Shown: positions 7,069 through 15,008, counted from the stretch's first letter. The stretch is 25,638 nucleotides of DNA from Yinghuangia elevatio (GCF_040649515.1 NZ_JBEZFP010000134.1:1-25638), one strand, 5' to 3'. Translations and numbers: made by a program. Notes: a model not told the origin generated them from the letters alone.

Positions 7069-8175
7069 TCAGAAAGCGAGTACGCCGCGCGCGATGCGGC
7101 CGTTGTGCATGTCGTCGAGAACGTCGTTGAATGCGTCCGACGGATAGACCTTCGACACAAGCGCGTCGAGGTCGAACTTCCCCTGCCGGTAAAGCTCGAC
7201 GATCGCCCGGATGTCCTCGTGCGGCCGAACACCGCCGGCCCGGGTGCCCAGGATTCCCCGGTCGCACTGGAGAAGGTTGGCGATGCGGATGTTCGCGGTG
7301 GCGGTCTGCGAGGGCTGGCCGACGGCGATCAACGTGCCGCCCCAGTCGAGGGCTTCGAGGGCGTTCTCCAGAACCGCCGGAACACCCGTGCACTCGAAGA
7401 TCCAGTCGACGCCGCCCGCGCCGAACGTGCCGACCTTCTGGTCCTCGCTGTACGGGAACAGCGTGCGGATCTCGTCGGCGGCGTCGACGCCCTTGCCGGC
7501 CTGCACGAAGTCGGTCGCGCCGAACTGCCGGGCCAGGTCGAACTTGCCGGGCACGGTGTCGATGCCGACGACCCGCCCGGCGCCCTTGAGGCGCAGCGCC
7601 TGCACCGCGGCCAGCCCGACGCCGCCGAGCCCGATGACCGCGGCGGTCTGACCGGGCAGCACGTTCGCGCGGTTGAGCACCGCGCCCGCGCCGGTCACCA
7701 CGCCGCAGGGCACCAGGCACGCGGAGGTCAGCGGCACGTCCTTGGGGATCGTGACGCACTGGATCTCCTTGACGAGGGTCATCTCGGCGTACGTCGAGGC
7801 CCCCGCGAAGTTCCACACCGGCTCGCCGCCGATCGAGAACGGCGTGCTGCGGTTGCCCAGCGTCTGGCGGCAGCGGTTGGGGTGGCCGGTCTGGCAGTAG
7901 CGGCACATGCCGCACGCCGCGATGGTGGTGATCACCACGTGGTCGCCCGGCACGACGGCGGTGACGCCCGCACCGACCTTCTCGACTATGCCCGCGCCCT
8001 CGTGGCCGAGCACCGCGGGGGCGGGCCACTCGATGACGCCCTCCAGGACGCTCACGTCGCTGTGGCACACACCGGTCGCGGCGATCCGTACGAGGACCTC
8101 GCCGGCCTCGGGGTCGCGCACCTCCACGTCGTCCCGAGTCTCGACACCCTTGTCCGTGTGCAGGATCGCGCGCAT
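7069..8175 (-). CDS. Zinc-dependent alcohol dehydrogenase (MDR superfamily)
   Basis: 368 residues, full length for class III-type medium-chain dehydrogenases. Catalytic zinc ligands are Cys37 (GVCHSD), His58-Glu59 (GHEGAG) and Cys157 (VPCGVVTGAG). The structural zinc site has Cys88, Cys91, Cys94 and Cys102. The NAD-binding motif GLGGVG is at 182-187, and Asp205 (VVGIDTV) favours NAD+. It oxidises a primary or secondary alcohol to the carbonyl; the ACLVPCGVVTGAGAVLN region resembles formaldehyde/NDMA-dependent relatives, but the substrate cannot be read. ATG at 8175 with AGGAGGAG about 5 bases upstream. First gene of the unit with the cyclase. Confidence 0.88.
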   Translation of the reverse strand: MRAILHTDKGVETRDDVEVRDPEAGEVLVRIAATGVCHSDVSVLEGVIEWPAPAVLGHEGAGIVEKVGAGVTAVVPGDHVVITTIAACGMCRYCQTGHPNRCRQTLGNRSTPFSIGGEPVWNFAGASTYAEMTLVKEIQCVTIPKDVPLTSACLVPCGVVTGAGAVLNRANVLPGQTAAVIGLGGVGLAAVQALRLKGAGRVVGIDTVPGKFDLARQFGATDFVQAGKGVDAADEIRTLFPYSEDQKVGTFGAGGVDWIFECTGVPAVLENALEALDWGGTLIAVGQPSQTATANIRIANLLQCDRGILGTRAGGVRPHEDIRAIVELYRQGKFDLDALVSKVYPSDAFNDVLDDMHNGRIARGVLAF

Positions 8176-8229
8176 GTACTTCTCCTCCTAGCCGATCGGC
8201 CCCCGGAGATCCCCAGGCGACCGGCTCCG

Positions 8230-8258
8230 ATTTAGCCACCGGCCCCTGCAAGGGTCAA
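8230..8258 (-). promoter_or_regulatory. Promoter of the alcohol dehydrogenase operon
   Basis: On the minus strand TTGACC (8258-8253), 17-base spacer, CTAAAT (8235-8230). The -35 lies in CTTGACCCTTGCAG, which matches only one half of the MarR-type palindrome. Confidence 0.5.
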
Positions 8259-8347
8259 GGGCGTCCGTCACCCGACATCGGGGAGTGGGCGCAGGTGGCG
8301 GGCGGGGTGGCCGCGAGGCGGGCACGGCCCGGAGATTGAGGCGACAC

Positions 8348-8374
8348 TTCATGGCGCGCTCAGCGGATTCTCAG
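8348..8374 (+). promoter_or_regulatory. Triple 11-bp direct repeat upstream of the HtrA-like protease
   Basis: TTCAT (8348), CTCAG (8359) and CTCAG (8370) are spaced exactly 11 bases apart, ending 23 bases before the ATG. This is the geometry of OmpR-family response-regulator boxes. The same arrangement precedes the glycosyltransferase gene at 15009. Confidence 0.6.
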
Positions 8375-8397
8375 AAACCGGGCCGAAGCTCTGATGC

Positions 8398-9771
8398 ATG
8401 GACACGACACCACGGAACCCCGGTCAGGACCCGTACGCCGATGGGGCGTCTGAGGCTGCTGTGCCGCAGGAGGCGGCCTTCGGCGCCGCCCCCGCATCGC
8501 CTCCGCCTCCGGCCCCCGTCGAGGGGGCCCCGATATTCGTCATCGACTCGCCGACGCCCGGCGACCACGCGGCCGCGGGTGCCGCGGGTGCCGCGGGCGA
8601 CGGGGCCGCGTGGGGCAAAGCTCCGACGGGCGGGGCCGCGGCGGGTGGAAGCGTGGCAGGTGGAAGCGTGGCGAGTGCGGGCGTGGCGGCCGGTGAGGGC
8701 TCGGTCGGCGGTACGTCTGCCCCTGGCGCACCGGCCGGGCCCGACTCGAACTCGAACTCGAATCGGACCCCGCACCCGCACCCGTTCAGGGCGTACCCGC
8801 TCGGACCGCCGCCGGTCGGCCCGGGGGCCGCGGACGGCACCGAGGGCACGGCTGCCGGTACGTCCGGCCCGGCCGACACGACCGGCTCGTCCGCGAAGCG
8901 GCCCTCGCTCAAGCGCCGCGGCGTGGCCCTCGCCGTCGCGGCCGCGCTCGCCGCCGGGCTGCTCGGCGGCATCGCGGGCGGCTGGGTCGGCGGCGAGTTC
9001 GCCGACGACTCGCCGTCCGCCACCTACACGGCCACCGGCAGCGCGCCCGTGCAGTCGGTGGCCGACATGAATGCCACCGGTATCGCCGCGGTCGCCAAGG
9101 CGGTCCTGCCGAGCGTGGTCGAGATCAGCGTCACGACGCGCCGCACCTCCTCCAGCGGCTCCGGCCTCGTCCTGAGCGCAGACGGCAAGATCCTCACCAA
9201 CGCCCACGTCGTCGAGGGTTCGGACGGCGGGACCATCACCGTCAAGTTCACCGACGGCCGCACCGCCGAGGCCACCGTGGTCGGCACCGACAGCGCCAGC
9301 GACCTGGCCGTCATCAAGGTCGACGGCGTCGACAACCTCAAGCCGGCCACCCTCGGCGACTCGGACTCGGTCGCCGTCGGCGACTCGGTCGTGGCGATCG
9401 GCTCCCCCGAGGGCCTGACCAACACCGTGACGTCCGGGATCGTGAGCGCGCTGAACCGTGAGGTGACCGTGCCGTCGTCGGACTCCGGCCAGGGCAGCGG
9501 GCTGCCGTTCGGCGGTACCGCCGAAAGCGCCGACCAGTCGGACGGGACGACGTACCACGCGATCCAGACCGACGCCTCCATCAACCCCGGCAACTCCGGC
9601 GGGCCGCTGCTGGACATGAACGGCCGCGTCATCGGCATCAACTCGGCCATCTACTCGCCGACCTCGGGCGCGCTCGGCGGCGACGCGGGCAGCGTCGGCC
9701 TCGGCTTCGCGATCCCGGTCAACCAGGTGAAGGCCCTTCTCGGCGACCTGGAGTCCGGTGCCAAGGCGTGA
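8398..9771 (+). CDS. Membrane-anchored HtrA/DegP-like trypsin-type serine protease without PDZ
   Basis: 457 residues. Residues 1-170 are a disordered Pro/Gly/Ala/Ser-rich cytoplasmic tail. One transmembrane helix follows (about 176-198, after KRPSLKRRG), then an extracytoplasmic S1C protease domain (about 225-450). The catalytic triad is visible: His270 (TNAHVVEG), Asp302 (ASDLAVIKV) and Ser400 (GNSGGPL). The chain stops 13 residues after the last protease strand (LGFAIPVNQVKALL), so the PDZ domain found in most HtrA proteins is absent. It probably degrades or refolds damaged proteins at the cell surface. No good ribosome-binding site precedes the ATG. A hairpin follows, then an OmpR-type two-component pair, resembling the mycobacterial PepD-MprAB association. 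Confidence 0.88.
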   Translation: MDTTPRNPGQDPYADGASEAAVPQEAAFGAAPASPPPPAPVEGAPIFVIDSPTPGDHAAAGAAGAAGDGAAWGKAPTGGAAAGGSVAGGSVASAGVAAGEGSVGGTSAPGAPAGPDSNSNSNRTPHPHPFRAYPLGPPPVGPGAADGTEGTAAGTSGPADTTGSSAKRPSLKRRGVALAVAAALAAGLLGGIAGGWVGGEFADDSPSATYTATGSAPVQSVADMNATGIAAVAKAVLPSVVEISVTTRRTSSSGSGLVLSADGKILTNAHVVEGSDGGTITVKFTDGRTAEATVVGTDSASDLAVIKVDGVDNLKPATLGDSDSVAVGDSVVAIGSPEGLTNTVTSGIVSALNREVTVPSSDSGQGSGLPFGGTAESADQSDGTTYHAIQTDASINPGNSGGPLLDMNGRVIGINSAIYSPTSGALGGDAGSVGLGFAIPVNQVKALLGDLESGAKA

Positions 9772-9802
9772 GTGAACGTGCGAGCCGAGCCGCGACACAC
9801 CG

Positions 9803-9841
9803 CCCCGGCACCGTGCGCCCTCCGGCGCACCGGTGCCGGGG
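9803..9841 (+). terminator. Strong hairpin after the protease gene
   Basis: CCCCGGCACCGTGCGCC pairs with GGCGCACCGGTGCCGGGG, a 17-bp stem with one bulged base and a CTCC loop, starting 32 bases after the stop. It may end or attenuate transcription into the regulator genes. Confidence 0.7.
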
Positions 9842-9922
9842 CATGGCAGCGTGAACCACCGGACACCGCGGCCGCCCACCACGCGCCCGCGGCCACGCGC
9901 CCGACAGGAGATCCCGTCCCCG

Positions 9923-9946
9923 ATGAATCCCGTGAGTCCCCGATGA
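9923..9946 (+). CDS. Possible 7-codon leader peptide MNPVSPR coupled to the response regulator
   Basis: ATG-AAT-CCC-GTG-AGT-CCC-CGA-TGA. An AGGAG lies 12 bases upstream, and the TGA overlaps the ATG of the response regulator (ATGA). The regulator itself has no good ribosome-binding site. The arrangement arises from an 11-bp direct repeat GTCCCCGATGA at 9916-9926 and 9936-9946, so it could also be a chance duplication of the start region. Confidence 0.3.
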   Translation: MNPVSPR

Positions 9947-10668
9947 GCGGCCCCGCGCCCGGCGCCCGGATCCTGGTCGTCGACGACGAGCCGGCCGTAC
10001 GCGAGGCGCTGGAAAGCAGCCTCCGCTACGAGGGCTACACCGTCGCGCTCGCCCCCGACGGGCTCGCCGCGCTCGACGCGCTGGAACGCGAAGTCCCGGA
10101 CCTGGTGATCCTCGACGTGCTCATGCCGCGCATGGACGGCCTCACGACCGCCCGGCGGTTGCGCGGACGCGGCGAGACGGTGCCGATCCTCATGCTCACC
10201 GCGCGCGACGCGGTGGGCGACCGGGTCACCGGGCTCGACGCGGGCGCCGACGACTACCTGGTCAAGCCCTTCGAGCTGGACGAACTGTTCGCCCGGGTAC
10301 GCGCGTTGCTGCGGCGCAGCGCGATGGCCGGGGCGGTTGGCGAGACGGCGGACGACGCGGTCCTGGAGTTCGCCGACCTGCGCATGGACACCCGGTCCCG
10401 AGAAGTCACCCGTGCGGGACGGACGATCGAGCTGACACGCACCGAGTACACGCTGATGGAACTGCTGCTGACGCACCCGCGCCAGGTGCTGACGCGCGAG
10501 CAGATCCTACGCAACGTCTGGGGGTTCGACTTCGAACCGTCCTCGAACTCGCTCGACGTGTACGTCATGTACCTGCGCCGCAAGACCGAGGCGGGTGGCA
10601 TGCCGCGCCTCGTGCACACCGTGCGCGGGGTGGGCTATGTGCTGAGAGCGCCGGAGGGTTCGTCGTGA
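9943..10668 (+). CDS. OmpR/PhoB-family response regulator (MprA-like)
   Basis: 241 residues. The receiver domain (about 9-120) carries the acidic pair Asp14-Asp15, phospho-acceptor Asp58 (VILDVLMPRMDG), Thr86 (LMLTARD) and Lys108 (LVKPF). The winged-helix DNA-binding domain (about 140-237) has LTRTEYTLMELLLTHPRQVLTREQ and ends with HTVRGVGYVLR. The ATG at 9943 is the first sensible in-frame start. A weak leader and possible coupling to a 7-codon upstream frame precede it. GTGA overlap with the sensor kinase shows co-translation. The most plausible targets are the two promoters carrying 11-bp-spaced CTCAG repeats (upstream of the protease and of the glycosyltransferase pair). Confidence 0.9.
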   Translation: MSGPAPGARILVVDDEPAVREALESSLRYEGYTVALAPDGLAALDALEREVPDLVILDVLMPRMDGLTTARRLRGRGETVPILMLTARDAVGDRVTGLDAGADDYLVKPFELDELFARVRALLRRSAMAGAVGETADDAVLEFADLRMDTRSREVTRAGRTIELTRTEYTLMELLLTHPRQVLTREQILRNVWGFDFEPSSNSLDVYVMYLRRKTEAGGMPRLVHTVRGVGYVLRAPEGSS

Positions 10669-12125
10669 AGCGGCGGCTGCCGCTGCGTGCCCGGCTCGCC
10701 ATGATGACCGCCTCGGCCGTCGCCATCGCGATCATCGGTGCGGCCATCGCCTGCTGGTTCCTGACCAGGGACCAGTTGATGCACCAGATGGACGAAGGAC
10801 TCAAGTTGACCCGCGTGGGGGTCGGGCCGGAACTCAGCCGCCTGATCTACAAGCCCGCCGGGTGCACGTTTGAACAGGACGTGACTCGTTCGCCCGCCCC
10901 TTGGCTGCTGGACGAGAACAACAAGATGGCGCGGGCACCCGAGATCCGGCAATACCTCATGGCGGACGGCACGGTGTGTACCGACCCGTCGTCCTACCGG
11001 GTCCCCGTCAGCCAGGCGGACATCGACGTGGCCCAGGGCAAGTCCCGTGAGGCCCTGCACACCGCGACGGCGGAGGATGGAACGCGCGTGCGCGTCCTCA
11101 CCCGTAGCGCCCCGCAAGGCGAGCTGCAACCCGATGGTCCGGCCCCGATGCCGTTCACGGCCACCAGCGTGGCCCGGCCCCTCACCGAGATCGACGAATC
11201 CCTCAAGAACCTCGGCATCCTCCTCGGGATCGTCTCCGGCATCGGCATTCTCGGAGCCGCGACGACCGGTGTCCTTGTCGCCCGGGCAGCCCTCAAGCCC
11301 GTCGACAAGTTCACGGACGTCGTCGAGCACATCGCACGCACCGAGGACCTCGACACGACCATCCCCGTCGAGGGCAAGGACGAAATCGCCCGCCTCGGAA
11401 CGTCGTTCAACGCCATGACGAGCGCGCTCAAGGCGTCCCGCGAGCGGCAGCAGCGGCTGATCGCCGACGCGGGCCACGAACTGCGCACGCCGCTGACCAG
11501 TCTGCGCACCAACACCGATCTGCTGCTGCTCAGCGAGGAGCAGAACCGTCCACTGCCGACCTCCGACAAGCAGCGGCTGCTGCGCAACGTACGCGGGCAA
11601 CTCCGGGAGCTCTCGGGACTGGTGATCGACCTGCTGGAACTGGCCCGCCCCGATCGGGCGCGCAACGCTCCGACGAGCGGTGTCGCGGCCCTGCACACGG
11701 CCGTCGGGAACGCCGTCGAGCGTGCCCGGCTCCGCGGACCCGAGGTGGAGTTCGCCGTCGATCTGGAACCGTGGCACGTGCGGGGTGAGGAACAGGAGTT
11801 GGAGCGCGCCGTGCTCAACCTCCTCGACAACGCCGTCAAGTTCGGACCGCCCGACGGCGTGATCGACGTGAACCTGCGCGACGGCGAGTTGACGGTGCGC
11901 GACCACGGACCAGGCATCGACCCCGCGGACGCGCCGTACGTCTTCGAGCGGTTCTGGCGGTCCACGAGCGCCCGCGCCCTGCCCGGCTCCGGCCTTGGGC
12001 TGGCGATCGTGGCCCGCACCGTGGCGGAGAGCGGCGGCACGGTCGGGCTCGAACCGGCCGAGGGCGGCGGTACGCTGGCCCGCGTCCGGCTCCCCGGGAC
12101 CGGCAGGGCGCCGGGTCAGGCGTAG
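10665..12125 (+). CDS. Sensor histidine kinase (MprB/HPK1-type)
   Basis: 486 residues, with GTG start overlapping the regulator stop by 4 bases. Layout: transmembrane helix about 12-33, extracytoplasmic sensor about 34-183, second helix about 184-206, HAMP about 207-260, dimerisation domain with phospho-acceptor His271 (AGHELRTPLTSL), and an ATPase domain with N-box Asn389 (NLLDNAVKFG), G1 DHGPGI and G2 GSGLGLAIV. The sensor region contains Cys67 and Cys105, which could form a disulfide. The kinase pairs with the preceding OmpR-type regulator, and the adjacent surface protease suggests envelope or misfolded-protein stress as signal (inference from MprAB-type systems). The last 10 bases overlap the convergent solute-binding protein gene. 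Confidence 0.9.
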   Translation: MKRRLPLRARLAMMTASAVAIAIIGAAIACWFLTRDQLMHQMDEGLKLTRVGVGPELSRLIYKPAGCTFEQDVTRSPAPWLLDENNKMARAPEIRQYLMADGTVCTDPSSYRVPVSQADIDVAQGKSREALHTATAEDGTRVRVLTRSAPQGELQPDGPAPMPFTATSVARPLTEIDESLKNLGILLGIVSGIGILGAATTGVLVARAALKPVDKFTDVVEHIARTEDLDTTIPVEGKDEIARLGTSFNAMTSALKASRERQQRLIADAGHELRTPLTSLRTNTDLLLLSEEQNRPLPTSDKQRLLRNVRGQLRELSGLVIDLLELARPDRARNAPTSGVAALHTAVGNAVERARLRGPEVEFAVDLEPWHVRGEEQELERAVLNLLDNAVKFGPPDGVIDVNLRDGELTVRDHGPGIDPADAPYVFERFWRSTSARALPGSGLGLAIVARTVAESGGTVGLEPAEGGGTLARVRLPGTGRAPGQA

Positions 12126-13465
12126 GCCGCGAGCCTCGCCTGCTCGAGGTCCTGAAGGATCGCGTCGAGGTCCGCGGGGTTGGCGACAAAGGCCAGGACC
12201 GCACGGTGGAACGCCCCGCGCATCGGCCCCGGCATCCGGTCCGACGCGTCGAAGCGGATCGCCTCCGCGTCGGCGAGCGCCTTGCCGAGCCGCTGCGCGA
12301 CCGGCTGCGACGGGTACGCGGTCGGCGGGACGCCGCGGTTCGCGCTCAACGCCCCCTCGCGCACCCACAACGTCTGCGCCTCGGTGCCGGCCAGGTAGGC
12401 GATCAACTCCCGTGCCGCCGGGGTGTCGTCGAACATCGCCATCACGTCGCCGGCCACTTCGCGCGCGGGCGCGCCGGGACCGGCTCCGGAGGCTACCGGC
12501 GGCGAGAAGGCCGGGAAGGGCACGAAGTCGTAGTCGACGCCCGGCACCGGTCCGCCGGGGGCGGCCGCGTACCAGCCCGCCGCGAACGACGCCTGGTGCT
12601 CCAGGCCGCAGCCCGGCTCGGCGGCGACGAGATCGGCGCCCGCCCGGTCGTAGGGCGTCAGCAGCGCGCGCATCGGTCCGCCCGACCCGGTTCCGGTGCC
12701 GGTTCCGGTGCCGCCGTCAGCGCCGACGGCGAGCAGGTCGCCCCATGTACGCCAGGCGCCGCGGATCTGCTCCGACGTCCACTCCAGTTCGCCGTCCACC
12801 CACCGGTCGTAGACCGCCGGGCCGTAGCGGGACAGCACGATGTCCTCGATCCAGTCCGTGCCGGGCCAGCCCGAAGCGGAGCTGGACGCGAGGCCGACGC
12901 ACCACGGGCGGATGCCGTCCCGGGCCAACGCCTGCGCCACCGAGGTCATTTCGGACCAGGTGGCGGGCGGCCGGAGGCTGCGTTCGGAAAGCGTCCGCGG
13001 GTCGTACCAGATCAGGCTCTTCAGCGCGGCCTTCACCACGACCGCGACGCGCTTGCCGCCGACCCGGCCCAGGGTCACCCAGTCCGCCGCGTAGTCCCGG
13101 TCGCTCGCCGCGAGCCCGGGCAGGTCGTCCAGCGCGACCAGGCGGCCCGCCTGGGCGAACCGGATCAGGTTCCCGGGCGAGGAGAGCGCGGCGAGGTCCG
13201 GGGGCGTGCCGTCGTCGACGCGGGCGGCGAGCACGGCGTCGACGTCGCGGGTGCCCTCGTACACCACGTCGATGCCGGTTCGCTGCTCGAACGGCGCCAC
13301 GACCCGCTCGAAAGCGGTCGCCTCGGCGCCGGTCCAGGTGCCGAGCACCGTGACCGTCGGGCGGTCGTCGTCGCCCGCGCACGCCACCACGCCCGTCGCA
13401 CACGCCGCGAAGGCGACCAGGAGCGCGGTGCGGCGGCGCAACCGGGCACGTATCCGGAATCCCAC
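12116..13465 (-). CDS. Lipoprotein extracellular solute-binding protein (ABC sugar-binding type)
   Basis: 449 residues. Signal peptide with Arg-rich start (MGFRIRARLRRR), hydrophobic core and lipobox VVAC, so Cys29 would be the lipidated residue. The mature protein shows the family-1 sugar-binding pattern: VTVLGTWTGAEATAFERVVAPFEQRTGIDVVYEG, then PDLAALSSPGNLIRFAQAGRLVALDDLP, and a C-terminal helix pair ending in DLEQARLAAYA. A Gly-Thr simple repeat occurs mid-protein (DNA near 12686-12716). The GTG start at 13465 follows a GGGGGG purine run and lies 3 bases after the stop of the upstream membrane protein gene, so both are co-expressed. No permease or ATPase gene is nearby. It may serve a distant transporter or act as the ligand-binding partner of the membrane protein. 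Confidence 0.82.
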   Translation of the reverse strand: MGFRIRARLRRRTALLVAFAACATGVVACAGDDDRPTVTVLGTWTGAEATAFERVVAPFEQRTGIDVVYEGTRDVDAVLAARVDDGTPPDLAALSSPGNLIRFAQAGRLVALDDLPGLAASDRDYAADWVTLGRVGGKRVAVVVKAALKSLIWYDPRTLSERSLRPPATWSEMTSVAQALARDGIRPWCVGLASSSASGWPGTDWIEDIVLSRYGPAVYDRWVDGELEWTSEQIRGAWRTWGDLLAVGADGGTGTGTGTGSGGPMRALLTPYDRAGADLVAAEPGCGLEHQASFAAGWYAAAPGGPVPGVDYDFVPFPAFSPPVASGAGPGAPAREVAGDVMAMFDDTPAARELIAYLAGTEAQTLWVREGALSANRGVPPTAYPSQPVAQRLGKALADAEAIRFDASDRMPGPMRGAFHRAVLAFVANPADLDAILQDLEQARLAAYA

Positions 13466-13468
13466 GGC

Positions 13469-14725
13469 TCAGCCCCCCGTCCGGTATTCGTCGTACCTGC
13501 GCCACAGCCCCCACAGCCCCGCGGCGAGCATGCCGGTGCACAGCAACGGGCCGCCCAGGCCCAGGCCTTCGTCGTCGGCGGCCTCGGCGAGCCGCCGCTC
13601 GGTGTCGAGGCGGGCCGCGGCGATGGCGTCGGCGATCCCGTTGTCCGCGGCGGCGGCCACCACAGTAAGCGTGCCGGTGCCGCCGCCGATCAGGAGTTGC
13701 ACGGACCGTTCGTCCCGGGGCGTCAGGTCGATGCCGTCGGGTTCGGGCCCGAAGCCTCTGCCGCGCAACTGGGCGACGATGCCCGCCATTTCCGCCGCGC
13801 GGGTGCGTACCGTGGCCTCCGGGAGGGCCGGGTCGGCGAGTTCGCGCAGCGCCACGTCCGCGGCGGCCCGGTGGTCCACGCCGACCCCGCGCGTGACCAG
13901 CGCCAACGACTCGGCTCCGACCACGCGCTGCACGGCGGTTCGGGCCTGCCACAGCTCCGCCAGGCGGGTCACCCCGGGGCCGGCCGCGGTGTCGATCCGG
14001 TCGCGCGTGCGTGCGGCGTTCGTGAGGTCCCATACCGACAACGCGAGCAGCGCCGCCAGGGCCAGCAGCAACGGCAGGTTCAGGTGGCGGCGGAACCGGC
14101 GCCGCAGGTACCACAGGGTTCCGACGAGCAGCAGCAGTGCGGCGACCGCGCCGACCGCGAGCGGCACGGCCGCGACGGTCGAAGTCCAGTAGCCGTCCCG
14201 CGTGTCGCGGATCGCGGCGAGTTCGGTGTCGCGCAACTCGGCGACGCGGGCCAGGATTCCGGTGCCGGGCGCGTGCAACAGGTCGGAGGCGTAGGCGATC
14301 CCGGCGACCGCCTGCGGTCCCTCGCGTCCGGACTGGGCCATCCCGACGAGGCCGGTGAACTCGATGATGAGCCCGTCCACGGCGCGGAGCCGGGACAACG
14401 CGCGGTCGGAGCCGTCCATGCGCTCGCGGGCGTCCGCGAGGGCCTGCCCGGCGGTCTTGACCGCGTCCTGGTAGTCGGTGCCCGGCCCGGTCAACGGGAA
14501 GGCCCCGGAGGCCAGTTGGCCGACCGCGGCCCGGTCGGCCTCGGTGAGCGCCTCGGCGACCTGCTCCAGCGCCAGGACGGCGGGCAGGCGCCGCTCACGC
14601 AGGTTGTCGGCGTCCTCTCCGGCCTGCGCCACCCGGGTCCAGGTTGCCGCCGCCACCAGGAGAACGGCGGACACGAGCAACATCGCGAGCACCCGCAGTC
14701 GTTGCGGTGTCGTGCGAGGCATCAT
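13469..14725 (-). CDS. Four-helix membrane protein with duplicated extracytoplasmic helical domain
   Basis: 418 residues, not recognised as a named family. Transmembrane segments lie at about 10-29, 183-205, 215-232 and near 390-407. Between helices 1 and 2, and again between helices 3 and 4, lie about 150-residue helical regions with similar openings (ERRLPAVLALEQVAEALTEADRA; GPGVTRLAELWQARTAVQRVV). The plan is therefore TM-sensor-TM, duplicated. The extracytoplasmic parts look like four-helix-bundle or nitrate-sensor-type ligand domains. No kinase, HAMP or other output domain is present. The ATG at 14725 is chosen because GGGGAG lies 8 bases upstream; a second ATG follows directly. It is translationally coupled to the solute-binding lipoprotein, which suggests a two-part ligand-sensing device (inference). 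Confidence 0.65.
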   Translation of the reverse strand: MMPRTTPQRLRVLAMLLVSAVLLVAAATWTRVAQAGEDADNLRERRLPAVLALEQVAEALTEADRAAVGQLASGAFPLTGPGTDYQDAVKTAGQALADARERMDGSDRALSRLRAVDGLIIEFTGLVGMAQSGREGPQAVAGIAYASDLLHAPGTGILARVAELRDTELAAIRDTRDGYWTSTVAAVPLAVGAVAALLLLVGTLWYLRRRFRRHLNLPLLLALAALLALSVWDLTNAARTRDRIDTAAGPGVTRLAELWQARTAVQRVVGAESLALVTRGVGVDHRAAADVALRELADPALPEATVRTRAAEMAGIVAQLRGRGFGPEPDGIDLTPRDERSVQLLIGGGTGTLTVVAAAADNGIADAIAAARLDTERRLAEAADDEGLGLGGPLLCTGMLAAGLWGLWRRYDEYRTGG

Positions 14726-14860
14726 GGAGCGGGCTCCCCTCGGCCGGTCCCCCACCTTAGGAAGCCGCAGCCCGGGAAGCCACACGGCACTCCCCGTTGA
14801 CGCGGCGCTACTGATCGTGTAAGTCCGGATCGTTGGGCCGGGAGGCGCCGGTACAGCGTG

Positions 14861-14942
14861 CGCACCGGCCCCGCGCACCGGCCCCGCGCTCCGCACCGCA
14901 CGCATCGCCACGTCCCGTCCCGTGTCGTCCCGTCTCGTCCCG
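14861..14942. repeat. Short tandem repeats in the divergent intergenic region
   Basis: Two exact copies of the 13-mer CGCACCGGCCCCG (14861-14886), followed by three degenerate CGTCCCGT-like units (14911-14942). They sit between the divergent membrane-protein and glycosyltransferase genes. No gene is seen in 14726-15008. A weak TAAGGT -10 candidate for the minus-strand gene lies near 14754-14759. Confidence 0.6.
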
Positions 14943-14947
14943 GCATT

Positions 14948-14974
14948 CTCATCCGCCGTTAAGGATCGGCTCAG
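14948..14974 (+). promoter_or_regulatory. Triple 11-bp direct repeat upstream of the glycosyltransferase operon
   Basis: CTCAT (14948), TTAAG (14959) and CTCAG (14970) are spaced exactly 11 bases apart, ending 34 bases before the ATG at 15009. Pentamer type, number and phasing match the site before the HtrA-like protease (8348-8374), suggesting one OmpR-family regulator for both. Confidence 0.6.
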
Positions 14975-15008
14975 GCGCCTCCCAGCCCCCGCCCCGAGCG
15001 TGGGGCCC

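Noticed and set aside
8230..8258. Third copy of the TTGAC-N3-GTCAA operator at the ADH promoter
   Set aside because: Only the left arm (CTTGAC) is present and the right arm reads TGCAG, so it is treated as a -35 box.
8640..8700. Repetitive DNA in the protease N-terminal part as a possible array
   Set aside because: Short GGSVAGGSVA-type codon repeats within a disordered coding tail; no spacer structure, so not a CRISPR or mobile repeat.
12206..14800. 864-codon plus-strand open frame across the solute-binding and membrane protein genes
   Set aside because: Antisense shadow; the minus-strand reading has a lipobox signal peptide, membrane helices and coupled starts.
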